Source of the DNA: Onthophagus taurus
Lineage: Eukaryota; Arthropoda; Insecta; Coleoptera; Scarabaeidae
DNA length: 64,000 nucleotides
Assembly: GCF_036711975.1 (NCBI RefSeq)
Contig: NC_091968.1
Location: 558,001-622,000 of the forward strand
Direction: 5' to 3'
The translations under genes and the position numbers were made by a program. Below the pieces are notes generated by a model that was not told the DNA's origin, did no database searches, and was given only the letters and a program-made list of their open reading frames with translations. Of this stretch, positions 23,050 to 34,691 are shown piece after piece; position 1 is the stretch's first letter, and the number at the start of each line of letters is the position of its first letter.

Positions 23050-23252
23050 CTACACAAATAAATTTTTATTGATTAAGCAAATTTTTAGAAACATTACTTT
23101 AATCATTTAATGATTTCTTCAACACAGATCTTACAAAGTTATTGAACAAAATTTAAGAACTCATTAAGCATAATCGCGTTTTAATTTTATTTTAATCACA
23201 TCTTTTAGTGAAATGGATCAATTACAGTAAAAAAAATATAATAGAAACTTAC

Positions 23253-23387
23253 TTAACCGCTATAGGAGAGTCGCCAATGGTGATTTTAGCCTGTCGATTA
23301 ACTGGCTGATGGCGACGATATTTACAAACATCCCCTTTTAATCAGGGGTCACTTTTGTTAGAGAAGAAACATGTTGATGTGTGATAC
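23253..23387 (-). other. fs(1)h 5' UTR exon (predicted)
   Basis: It lies between the acceptor TTGTAG and the donor GTTAA|GTAAGTTT. It contains a very short upstream frame (ATG, three codons, TAA) and no long frame. Predicted from splice sites only. Confidence 0.5.
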
Positions 23388-24780
23388 CTACAACAAGAAA
23401 TTTTATTTAACAACATATATGTATTTTTGTCATCATTTTTATTAATAATCTCTTTACAAACAATAATTAAGTCACATTGAGAGTATTAATAACCCCAATT
23501 ATTAAATATTTCATTTTGATATCATACTTATGTGTATGTCAAAACCTTCATTTCTTACAAGGTGTTACTAAAAATCAATGTATTTTCTACTATCCTGTGT
23601 TAAGAATTTTGCATTTATATAATTTAATTCAGATGGGGCTGATAATTTGCGATTTTGGTTTGAAGAAGATTGTAAAATTGATGGTGAAGATGATGAGAAT
23701 ATTACTGATAATTCAGACGATCAATAAGCAGAATATAACTCAGAAAATTCGTTTGACTCAGAATTGGAATGCAGTGATAACGATAAATAACAATTTTAAT
23801 TTTTTAACTGTAGTTTTTTACTTTATACAAGGTTAGTATAGTTTCGGAATGTTGTGCTGTTTCTTAAGGTTTTTAATTATTCTGCATCAAAAAATTTAAA
23901 AATATATCTAATTTACATAAAAACAGGTATCACCATCATATAAAAAATCTGGCCAATGCAAGATTTATGTCTTCAGTTTATAGTTCAAGTATTGTTCAAA
24001 TTATACCTAATTAATTTCGACAAATTATTATTAGAAACGGATTAAATAAAATTGTAATTAGTATTTTAGAACATTATGCTTTAAAATTATGATTGAAAAT
24101 TTACACTAAGAACCAAATAGATATAACAAATAAGATGAGTATTGAAAGAACCTGTTTATTTTGCTTTTGGGTTAAAATATATATATCCGGCATCATGCTC
24201 AGCTATGTAACACAAATGGTGGTGTAAACTTAAGTAAAAAGTTTAATCAAAATTCTTACCATATAAAACTTACACACTAACATATAAAAACACCAAAAAG
24301 AACTAATTGTGTTTTCGGTATTCTAGATATAATTTTGGTTTCTATGTCGGAAAAACATATTTGAAGAAATCATCTCACTAAAAAGCATAAAGTCCTTTTC
24401 TTCAAGAAAATTACTAATTTGTAGTGTTTCAACTACCACAACATGATTGTACTTAGAGAGTTATAAAAGGACTTGGACACTTCCCTTTGGTCTCAAACCG
24501 ACCAAAGGGAACTTCAAATGCAATGGCAAAGTAATATAAAGAACGATGCTTTGGAGTAAGGAATTGGCGAGCAGCTACAAGGAGTTAAAGCTTAGTCTGG
24601 GCTACTGATGACGTGATTATTATTAATACTGCCTTTACTTTACAGAATCTTAAACAATGATCAGAGATAACAGAAAAACATAGCGAAATGATAACATGGA
24701 CATAATACATATAAAATGGGAACATTAAACTTAGCATATTAGTTGTATTACAATCTGGATAGCAAAAATATACACACACT
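23388..24780. other. fs(1)h 5' intron, mostly unassigned
   Basis: AT-rich. The plus strand near 23,640-23,800 has an acidic coding-like stretch with one stop that may be a transposase N-terminus. A small perfect hairpin, CCCTTTGGTC facing GACCAAAGGG, lies near 24,483-24,510. Otherwise nothing was recognised. Confidence 0.4.
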
Positions 24781-25041
24781 GTCGGTACTTTCTACTATAC
24801 AAGAAAGCACCTGTATAAAAAATGACGCAATCCAAACTGTAGGGTTTTTAGGTATATTTAAATTTATTCATCCAGATGTGAGGTTAGAAGTGGTGTTGCT
24901 GAATTTTGTTTATGGTTATTAGGTGTGATTTGTGACAATTTTCAAACATTTCTTATTTTTATCCCGAAAAAAGTTACATTTTGTGTTTTGTATGTAAAAG
25001 TACCATTAGGATACAAGTGCAATATTGAGATTGATGTAAAA

Positions 25042-26540
25042 ATGAGCCAAGCGAATACAGATACGTTTTGGTACTTGAACAAAGCTTTGACTGATGAAGA
25101 ACTTTTGGTTGAGGCTGAAAAAGTTTTTGTTGAATTAGAAAATGAAGAAGTTGATATTGTTATTACTAGCGTTAGTGATGTACTTATGCTGGAAGATAAA
25201 GAAGTAGAACTAACTAATCAAAATGGGGAAAATGACACTGAAGTAGTAGAAATACGTGGCAAAGGGCCCAAGAAGAAAAACAAGACAGAAATTGATAGAA
25301 AATGGAGAAAACGGGAAAAACAGACTAAAATTCCGGGATACGATTATCCAGAAGGAATAATTGGTGGTACTTTCTAATTATTATCTTTTAAAGTAATTTG
25401 GACGCTACCTAAAGGAATAAAACGCTAAACTTGAAAGAAGAAAAGTTGCTGTGTTTCCTTGGCATAAATTTCTTAATGAGTTATCACAGTTGGCCAAGCT
25501 ATAAACTCTTCTGGAGTAATGCTGAAGACTTGGGTGTACCACTTGTCATACGAACAATGAGCCATAACAGGTTTCAGGAGAATTTATCATATCTGCATGT
25601 CAACAATAACAGCATTATTCCTGAGAATAATACGGATAAACTATACAAGATCCGTCCGCATTTTGAAGCACTTAACCGTTAGTTCTCCAGTTATTATCAT
25701 GGCACTAGGCAGTTGGCTGTTGATGAATCATGATATTCTTCAAAGGGAGGTCACATATAAAACAATTCAATCGCATGAAGAAGCCCATAAAAAGGGGTTA
25801 TAAGCCTCGGGTGTTTAGCAGATAAATAGTAGAGTAGAGTAAAAATAGAATGATTTAGTTCGATAATTTTTTTACCAGTATCCGTCTTTTAGAAAAACTG
25901 AAAATTAAGGGAACCTTAACTTGTGGAACAATAAGGTCTCACAAAAAAGATGAAAAAAAATTTGGTAGATGATAAACGAATGAAAAGAGGAGATTATGAT
26001 TACTGTATCTCAAATTTAGATATGTTATTACAAATGGAGGGACAATAAGTGTGTGAAATTTTGCTCTAATTTTCATGGAACAGAAGAGACCAGTAAAAAG
26101 GATGCAAAAGAATGGAACGAAAATTGATGTACGCAATCGACCGCTGTTCCAAGAAGTGGTGGATTTCTGGATTTTACAGACATATGCTTCATCAATTCTT
26201 TTGTCATATATTCCAAATGTGAAGGGGAAAGGATGACGCTATTAGATTTTCATCGTTCTGTAGCTACAGGTCTCATAAATACACAAATTTACTGCGTCCA
26301 CGAAAATGTCATAGCGCAAGTTCACCCAAAAGACGAAAGTACAGCCGCTATTCTGTTACTGACGACGTAAGACTTGGGAACCGTGGTTCGCACTGGATTA
26401 CTTTTGGAAAAGAAAGAGGAAGTTGTGAAAATTGTTCTGCCAAAGCTATTCAGTCAAGACCCCACTCAAAATGTACTGCATGCAATGTTTATTTATGATG
26501 AAAAAAAGAACTGTTTTTCTGAATATCATAATGTGATTTA
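25042..26540 (+). pseudogene. Degenerate piggyBac (PGBD-like) transposase
   Basis: An acidic N-terminal part (25,042-25,377) ends KRWRK-like basic sequence and IPGYDYPEGI. After a stop, another frame gives EEKLLCFLGINFLMSYHSWP, NAEDLGVPLVIRTMSHNRFQ and NTDKLYKIRPHFEALN, strongly piggyBac. Further fragments include FDNFFTSIRLLEKL (third catalytic Asp region) and a C-terminal cysteine-rich piece with GSCENCSAKAIQ and HSKCTACNVYLC. Several frameshifts make it inactive. It is a second piggyBac lineage, distinct from the copy at 10.6 kb. Confidence 0.86.
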
Positions 26541-26559
26541 GCTAAAGCAAATGTTACTT

Positions 26560-27680
26560 ATTTTGTAAAGTAATAAAAAATGTATCATTTTTATATTAGC
26601 AATGAAAGTTTTTGTATACTGCAACATCACTCAAATATATTTTAATGTCTGAGGGTACTCTCAAGAATCATTATACCCCTGGAATGGGGGATTATCATAT
26701 TTTGCTAAAATTGATTCCAAAGGCCTTTACTGGGTGTATTTTTATAGCGTTTTAATTCTGTTACAAAATTTTTGACAGTTTGGGACACAAAGGATGAAGA
26801 ATACCGTTTAAAATAACATCTTTATGTTTGTACTTCATTGCGGGAACATCTTGAATTGATTGAAATGTTTTCCATTTATAACTTTTCATAGAGGAAAAAT
26901 GTGCATCTTGAACCCTTAATACCATTAATGAAGGACACACTGTTCATAAATTTGAAAAATATGTGATTATTTTATGATTTTGATATATTACTTATTTTGG
27001 TGTTATTTTTCATCACCTTTTACTTACATTAACACCATGATTTTCTTTTATGTGCACCTAATGACGGATATAAAATATTAATCCAAAACCGGTAGCAATG
27101 CTCACCTAAAATAACACAGATTCTTCTAATACTCACCTCGACTTATTATTTACCATATCTACCTCACAAGAAAGATCAAGATGAATTACATACGTCACAT
27201 TCATAAAAACCAAATAACTTTTTCAGTTGAAATTCAGCCCTGAAATCATATAAAAGTTTTTTCGTTAGATGGAAGGACTCGGTTATGAAAGAATATTTGA
27301 AGAGTTTCTCTTTGGTCAAGGTGAAATAATCAAGGTGAATAATTTACGAAAAACAAAATAAATATTGTTATTGTTAATTATAAAAGGAGGAAATTAACCA
27401 AGTTAAACAATTTATATTTTTTAAATTTCTTCAAGGGTACTAAACTGAAATAAATAAGTAAAGTGAAAAAAGTGTGGTTATGATCGTATTTATAATGTTA
27501 TTGTCTGAGAGAGTAAGATAGAGCGAGGACCTTGAATGTGCCCGCGCTCTATAGAGGCTATAGTAAGGGAAAATTAGTGAAAACAAAACGGACGCCGCAT
27601 CCCTACGACAGTTCAATACGAAAAAACCAATACCAAAACACCAGAAAACCCCAATCTTAGTCACTTAACCACGAAAATTG
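26560..27680. other. fs(1)h 5' intron, unassigned
   Basis: AT-rich sequence after the piggyBac relic. No exon, RNA gene or element end was recognised. Confidence 0.4.
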
Positions 27681-28640
27681 TTAAAAGAAAAATCGAATAT
27701 TTAGGCGCGAAGAGAGGCGTCGTATCTCGGCCAAACGATTTCTCCCGCAACAAAATACAACATGGCGCGGGTTAACACTCCAACGTCGAGGGCAAAGCCG
27801 TTCGACGAAATACACAAATCGTCGCTTTTCGCATGTAGAAAATGTATCGTACTTAATCTCCGTGTTGTTCCCATCAACATTTTCACATTTACCTGCGTAA
27901 TGCGTCCAGTTATCCAAAGGAAAATGACGAAAATCACGGGAGCTATACACACAACACACACACACTGGCTGGACACTAGCGGCGCTGCTGCTGCTGCCTG
28001 TCGACGGTTCGGTTAAAACCACGACGGTCTTGTAAATGGCGGCGGACGTTTCGAGTCCTCGGTCGGCGAATCTCCTCTTAAAAACAACTACATTTTCCGT
28101 TTAAACGAATTTTGGACCGCCTTAAACGAAAACGCGAGTATCCATTTGGATGGGGAGAACAAAACCGATTCTCGAATTACCACAGCGTAAAAACCCGGAC
28201 GGACAACCAAAATGGCTGGCGTCAAGGGAGACGCCACCGCCCCCTGCTCGACGTCTTCCGGAAACTTATTCGAGAAAAAAAAACAATTATTCGTACGTAC
28301 ACTTTTAGGTTTCGTTCAAAATTTACTATCAGCGAATTTCTTCTCTTAATATTACGGTTCTTAATTTCTTTTTTGGCGTTGCAAACTATTTTTTGACGTT
28401 AAACTGCGGACGAGAAATGTCAAAAAAAAGTAAATGACATAACATAGTGAAATCGGACGAAAGCAATGGTAATTATGGGGTAGGTAGTAATTTTTTTTAT
28501 TAGTGTTTTAACGAAAAATGAAAAGACGAAGATGAAGATGGTGTTGCGGAACCCGTCCGCGTCAAGAGCGGTTTGTGAAGTGATAAGTAGGGCGACTCCA
28601 ACACGCGCAAAGTGTGCCAACGGGATTCCGTTGATTTCCA
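27680..28640 (-). promoter_or_regulatory. CpG-rich probable promoter and first exon of fs(1)h
   Basis: CpG density is far above the surroundings, with GGCGGCGGACG and GGCGGCGCCACG-type motifs, purine/pyrimidine tracts and few AT runs. A good minus-strand donor, CGCAG|GTAAATG, near 27,893 could end a non-coding first exon. Its position between the 5' end of fs(1)h and the 3' end of HSD17B8 fits a promoter. No TATA box was seen. The first exon itself is inferred. Confidence 0.55.
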
Positions 28641-28821
28641 GTTTTGTTTATTGGCGGCGCCACGATCGATATCGACGTTGACTGACTAGGTTTTTTTTAT
28701 TGGATACGTTCTTTTATTCAATAAATGTCAAATTTTTTTTTATAACTTTGATTTTTATTTTATGCATAAATGTATAGTGTAAATAAATTTTATTTTAAAT
28801 AAAAATTATATTTTATTCTTT

Positions 28822-29738
28822 TTACATCCCACCAGTTACCTCAATAGAGGCACCATTAATAAACGAACTTTTATCAGATGATAAAAAGCAAATAACTTCT
28901 GCAACCTCTATAAAAAAAAAAGCAAAACAATTTTATAACTTTTTTACATATGTAACAAAGAAACAAACCTTCAACATTTCCAAATCTTCCAATAGAAATG
29001 GTACTAATCACTTTGCTTTTAACTTTATCCGGAATGATTTCTGTCATTGGAGTCTTAATGAAACCTGGTAAAACTGTATTGCAACGAATTCCAAATTTTC
29101 CAAACTCCTTTGAAGCTGTTTTTGTTAAAAGTTCAACACCAGCTTTACTTGCTGCGTAATTACATTGCCCCAAATTACCATATTTTCCAACAATGCTTGA
29201 AATGTTTACAATTGATCCATTTCTAATTCCTCTATCCACCAATGCGTTAGCGAAAGTTTGAATAATCAAAAAAGTGCCCTACAAAAAAATATTATTTATC
29301 ACACATTATTGATATTTTATAATTTACCTTAAGATTAACATCAATAACTTCATTAAAATCGGCTTCAGATAACTTTAATAAAAAGTTATCTCTAGTAATT
29401 CCAGCACAATTAACAATTACAGATGGTGGTTCTCTGTACTTTTCAACAGTTTTCTCAAGAGCATCTTGAATTGTTTCTTTTTCATTCACATTAACCAAAA
29501 CACCCAAGTGATCATTTTGGTTCTTTAAAGAAGCTGCGGTTTCTTTGGCACCTATTAAATTTCTATCTGCAGCAATCACTTTAGCACCTTCCCTAGCTAA
29601 TATTTGGCAAGTTGCTTTCCCAATTCCACTTGCAGCTCCTGTATATAACCTCTTAATTACTTTAATATTGAGAGAGTAATTTTTATTTAATAACTTACCA
29701 GTAACGAAAGCTACCTTTCCTAATACAATACCAGCCAT
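28822..29738 (-). CDS. Hsd17b8: Estradiol 17-beta-dehydrogenase 8 / mitochondrial 3-oxoacyl-ACP reductase subunit
   Basis: This short-chain dehydrogenase family member is, in vertebrates, the NAD-dependent alpha subunit of mitochondrial 3-ketoacyl-ACP reductase. Four exons join in phase: about 29,698-29,738, 29,328 to about 29,645, 28,969 to about 29,266 and 28,822 to about 28,906. The cofactor motif TGAASGIG forms across the first junction. The active site is visible as NISSIVG (Ser) and YAASKAG (Tyr, Lys), with NCAGITRDNFLL before it. The end ASIEVTGGM is typical. The wording REPPSVIVNCAGITRDNFLL and IRCNTVLPGFIKTPMT matches HSD17B8 better than CBR4. Length is about 250 residues, as in the family. 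AATAAA lies just past the stop. Confidence 0.93.
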
Positions 29739-30058
29739 TTTTTGCTCGTTTTCATAAAATAACAGTAAGTGTGAACTTTGAAACACTGATAAAAAACCAT
29801 TTTTATTTATAGGATTTGTTTAATAATAAAAAATGTAGGAATTAGGCAACCAAATATGCACTAAATCTAAAAAAATATATTTAATAATAATAATCTTTAA
29901 TTTTATTTAAATATATTTTGATATAACACTTTTTTTTATAAAAAAGATTAAATTTGTAAATAAAACAACATTTATAAGTTTTATGATTATAAACATAACC
30001 TTCAAATGTGACACAACACATAACCTTAATATTGAACACATTTTCTAAAGTGGCAAAA
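29739..30058. promoter_or_regulatory. Divergent promoter region, Hsd17b8 / BMS1
   Basis: The 320 bp separate the start codon of HSD17B8 (minus) from that of BMS1 (plus). It is AT-rich and must hold both 5' UTRs and promoters. Paired ACATAACCTT motifs occur near 29,993 and 30,018. No TATA box is convincing. Confidence 0.6.
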
Positions 30059-31997
30059 ATGAATGAAGAATTTAATGATAAGAAAAAAGCTCACAGAAAG
30101 CGCTTGGCAGGAAGAAAAGCTGACAAAAAGGATGCGAAAAAGAAACAACAAGAAAATTTGAGTGATAAACAGAAAAATCCAAAAGCTTTTACTTTTAACT
30201 CGGCTATAAGAGCAGAAAGGCGTTTTCGAAGGAAACAAGATTTAAATACAAAGAAACAACATGTACCATTGGTGGATAGAACCCCAATTGAGCCCCCACC
30301 GATTTTAATCGCCGTGGTGGGTCCACCAAAAGTAGGCAAAACAACTTTAATTAATAATTTGATTAAATTGTTTACGAGGAGTCCTTTAACAGATATTAAA
30401 GGACCCGTCACTATTGTAACAGGGAAAAAACGTAGAGTTACTTTAGTGGAATGTAACAACGATATAAATTCAATGATTGATTTGGCCAAAGTAGCCGATT
30501 TAGTTTTATTGTTATGTGACGCTAGTTTTGGGTTTGAAATGGAAGTTTTTGAATTTCTAAATATATGTCAAGTGCATGGTATGCCGAGAATTATGGGAAT
30601 TTTAACTCATTTAGATATGATTAAAAACAATAAAGCTTTGAAGAATACAAAGAAAGTTTTGAAACATCGATTTTGGACCGAAGTTTATCCAGGAGCAAAA
30701 TTGTTTTACTTGTCAGGAATTATTCACGGGGAATACCTAAGAAATGAAATTAAAAACTTGGGGAGATTTATTTCCGTTATGAAATTTCGCCCATTAACTT
30801 GGCGAACAAATCACAGTTATTTAATCATCGATCGTTACGAAGACATAACAGGCTTAGAAAACGTTCGTCAAAACCCAAAATGCGATAGAAATGTTTGTTT
30901 GTATGGTTACGTTCGCGGGGTTCCTTTAAATAAAAATAATTGTGTCCACATTCCCGGATTTGGGGACACAAAAATCTCAGAAATGAGTTTTTTACCCGAT
31001 CCATGCCCTTTGCCAGAAACAATAAAAAAACGAGCACTTGTTGAGAAGGAAAAACTCATTTATGCCCCGTTTTCAGGGGTCGGAGGAATCGTTTATGATA
31101 AAGACGCCGTTTACGTGGAATTAGGAGGAAGTCATAGTCATAATAAACGAGAAGGGGATGAAACTAATCACATTTTTAATAATTTAATTGAAACGAAAGA
31201 AACTTTAGATGTTAAAATGCAACATTCCGAGTTGCAATTATTTACGGGAAGTGCTGGAATCACCGCGGAGGATGTTGAGAAGGAACAGGAAGAAGAAAAG
31301 GTTGAGTTGGAGAAATTAAAGGAGTCGAAAGAGTTGAATGAAAAAGAATTTGAAGAAGTTTTCGATTCGGGACGAATAAGAAGAAAAGTTATTTTTAATA
31401 CAGATAATGATGATATTCTTGATGAAGATGAAGAAAATACAGGGGATGATTCTGACCAAAATGAAGAAGATGATTTTGATGAAGATAATTCTGATGATGA
31501 ATTAAACTGGAAAGATAATTTACAAGAAAAAGCTAAAGAATCATATTTAAACCGCTTGCAGTCACAAAGGAATTTAATGAAACTCGTTTATGGAGTTTTT
31601 GATAAAAAATTAAGAACGCAAATGGACGAAGAACTTAACAAAAATAATGATGAAAGCGATAATGATGACGAAGAGATTTTTAAAGTTGTTTCTCATGAAC
31701 AAGAACGTCTTAAATCGGAAAAGGAACGTTTAAACATCATTGAATCAACTTTACATAAACCATGGAACATTGAAACGATCGATTATCTTCAAGAAGATAG
31801 CAAAAAATTGCTTGTTAACCGTTTCGTAACGGGTAAATGGAAAGAATCTGAAGATGCGGAAGAACTTTTAAAATTGGACGATCTCAAAGAGTCTGACGAT
31901 GAACTTTATGGTGATTTTGAAGATTTGGAAACGGGGGAGAAGTTTGAAGGATCAAAAGTTAATGAAAACGAAGAAATTAATGACGAGTATGATAAAG
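30059..31997 (+). CDS. BMS1: BMS1 ribosome-biogenesis GTPase, exon 1 (N-terminal part)
   Basis: BMS1 is a nucleolar GTPase of the small-subunit processome; it delivers Rcl1 and drives 18S rRNA maturation. This exon encodes about 646 residues from MNEEFNDKKKAHRKRLAGRK. It holds the P-loop GPPKVGKTT (about residue 90), a G4-like THLD, the AARP2CN region with ENVRQNPKCDRNVCLYGYVR and PHFIPGFGD-like sequence, KLIYAPFSGVGGIVYDKDAV, then a long acidic Asp/Glu region. The ATG at 30,059 is preferred because an in-frame upstream GTG at 30,008 is not a normal eukaryotic start. The donor is AAAG|GTATTG at 31,998. Confidence 0.95.
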
Positions 31998-32550
31998 GTA
32001 TTGTAATATATTTATTAGAATTGTTTATTAAAAATGTTTGTATTCATTTGAATATTGTCATTTGAATCAGATATCCAACAAGAGATGGCGCTAGTGCGAA
32101 ATTAGAAATTTAAGGTTAATTCTGTACCTGAAAGGTAGGCGAGGCTAGAAGGGGAACTTTTAACAAAAATCAAATAATGCTCAAATAAGTATGCTCTAAA
32201 ATCCAGTATTTCATTTTTAGTATCATTATTTTAAAAAACCTTATTAGGAGCAAAAGGTTTCGATTATAAAGAAATAAGTCCTTTTGTTTTTAGTGCAAAA
32301 TAGTCCAAAATTAATCCAGACACCAAAATTGTGTGTGTAACATATTGTAACATATTAAGTCTAACCTAACCTACAAATTGTTTATTTTATAGCCATGCAC
32401 AAAATCAATCTGATAAACTTAAAAGTAAAGTTATTTTCACTAAACTAAGTGAGATTACAACGTATATTTTCGGATGAAATACCCTTGCTTTTCTTAGCCT
32501 TTCGATGCATAACGACTAACAACCTGTCGTTACATAGACTGTGTCAATAG
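31998..32550. other. BMS1 intron 1, unassigned
   Basis: AT-rich start of the 7-kb first intron. No element was recognised before the satellite at about 32,560. Confidence 0.5.
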
Positions 32551-32559
32551 ACTCTGTGT

Positions 32560-33560
32560 TAATATTAGAACTAACACTAGACCAAAAACTAGAAACATTC
32601 GGGTTTAGCCGCACGTCTTTCAAGACGGCTAAACCCGAATGATTCTAGTTCTAGGTCTTGTGTTAGTTCTAACGATAGTGCTAGTGTAAAACTAGAACTA
32701 ACACTAGACCTAGAATTAAAAAGTTTCGGGTTTTAGATCTAGTGTTAGTGCTACCTTTCGTTCAATAAAAATATACCACAACCTAATGCTAAATAACATT
32801 TAAACCTAGAACTAACACTACACCTAGAACTAGAAACATTCAGATTTAGCCCCACGTCTCTCAAGACGGCTACACCCGAATGATTCTAGTTCTAGGTCTT
32901 GTATTAGTTCTAATGATGTAATGATAGTGTAAAGCTAGAACTAACCCGAAACTTTCGGGTTTTAGATCTAGTGTTAGTGCTACCTTTCGTTCAATAAAAA
33001 TATACCACAATCTAATGCTAAATAACTTTTAAAACTAGAACTAACACTACACTTAGAACTAGAAACATTCAGATTTAGCCCCACGTCTCTCAAGACGGCT
33101 AAACCCGAATGATTCTAGTTCTAGGTCTTGTGTTAGTTCTAACGATAGTGCTAGTGTAAAACTAGAACTAACACTAGACCTAGAATTAGAAAGTTTCGGG
33201 TTTTAGATCTAGTGTTAGTGCTACCTTTCGTTCAATAAAAATATACCACAATCTAATGCTAAATAACATTTAAAACTAGAACTAACACTACACTTAGAAC
33301 TAGAAACATTCAGATTTAGCCCCACGTCTCTCAAGACGGCTAAACCCGAATGATTCTAGTTCTAGGTCTTGTATTAGTTCTAATGATAGTGTAAAGCTAA
33401 AACTAACACTAGACCTAGAACTAGAAACATTCGGGTTTAGCCGTGTGTCTGAAGACAGTTTAGCCGTGCGTATGCAATAATATGCATGTATAAAATATGC
33501 AACATAGTGAGTTCTTATGCTAACTAGCACTACCTACCACTGTCACTACAACTAACATTA
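32560..33560. repeat. Palindromic satellite array in BMS1 intron 1
   Basis: Tandem copies of about 230-242 bp each carry AGAACTAGAAACATTC, GGTTTAGCC or GATTTAGCC, a CACGTCT loop and CGGCTAAACCCGAATG. The hairpin and the AGAACTAACACTA flanks are the same unit as in the fs(1)h intron at 2,480-6,760. Four hairpin units are clear (starts near 32,590, 32,830, 33,060 and 33,300). Here the spacer is longer and includes TTCGTTCAATAAAAATATAC. Confidence 0.85.
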
Positions 33561-33781
33561 GAACTAGAAATTCCCCATGTATATTAAAACGTTTCATCTT
33601 AATTTTTGATGTATTACCTGTCTTAGAAGTCTGTCAGCGGTTTTCTGAATCATCCTGTATAATTTCTTCATTGAAAACAAAAATAGTCTGTAAATTAGTT
33701 TTTGTAATTCGCTACGGTAATGGAAGCTATAACAGTACTCAAACGGGTGCTGTAATGAGACTCCTTACCAAGGTTTATATA

Positions 33782-34691
33782 CAGGGTGATTTATAACATA
33801 CGGAGCAGACTAAAAGAGTAGGTACTGGAGGTAAAACTGAAGAGATTTTCTTAATAATGTTTTGTTAAAAACTTAATAGTTACATAGATATCGCATGTTA
33901 ATTTTTTAAATAATTTAACGTCCATTTTTGAGAACCGCTGATATTCAGTAAAGAATAATTAAAATACTTGTCCGTTGCTAAGTAACCAAATCAACTGGAT
34001 TGGCAGCAATAAAAACATGGTATCAGCGGTTCTCAATAAACAAACACCACCGTTTGAGCGTTTTAACAAATTTTTAATCAGCCGTAACTGCTATGTTATA
34101 AAGATTTTATTATTTTTATTAATTATGCATTGTTTAAGTAACCCCGAAATATTCGCAGTTTGAATTTAAACGTAGTGTAATACCGTATATGGTAAGAAAT
34201 GCTCGGCCATTACTTCAACTTTAACGTTCTATATCTTTGTGATTATTAAGTTGTGGTCCAAGGACAGTAGAATCTAACAGGACTGCTACATGCATTGTAT
34301 TTTTGTAGCCCACTACGGGTTGGTTGCCCGCACTCTACGTCACACTATTTGCCACGCCCTGTTAACTGTCACTCAGTACTATGCGTTTGATGTGTGTTTT
34401 TAGAGATTTAGAGGTTACATGATAGACATTAATACGTCTAAAAAAATAAAACTTCAAAAATAATATGAATACGTCTACGATATAACCTCTAAAACCACAG
34501 CAAACGCATAGAGCTGGGCGTGGCAAATGGTATGACGTAGTTTGCGGGCAAGTTGTCACAACAATGAATGTAGCAGTCCTGTTAGATTCTACTGTCCTTG
34601 GTTGTGGTCAAAATTTTATTAGAAAAATATCTTTAATTTGGCTCCTAGTACCTACCCTTTTAGTCTGCTTCGTATGTTATAAATCACCCTG
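33782..34691. mobile_element. Non-autonomous mariner-type element inside MITE B
   Basis: It starts CAGGGTGATTTATAACATAC and ends with GTATGTTATAAATCACCCTG, with TA on both sides. Inverted similarity continues inward (GACTAAAAGAGTAGGTACT facing AGTACCTACCCTTTTAGTC). No transposase is present. It carries MITE A at 34,259-34,600. Confidence 0.85.
34259..34600. mobile_element. MITE A, CAAGG-ended, 9-bp target duplication
   Basis: The 342-bp element starts CAAGGACAGTAGAATCTAAC and ends with the inverted copy ...TCTACTGTCCTTG. It is flanked by a perfect 9-bp duplication GTTGTGGTC (34,250-34,258 and 34,601-34,609). An internal inverted pair, AGAGGTTA facing TAACCTCT, lies near its centre. A second copy is at 48,099-48,432. 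Confidence 0.88.

Noticed and set aside
30026-30489. Minus-strand frames opposite BMS1
   Set aside because: Shadows of the BMS1 coding strand with no family resemblance.
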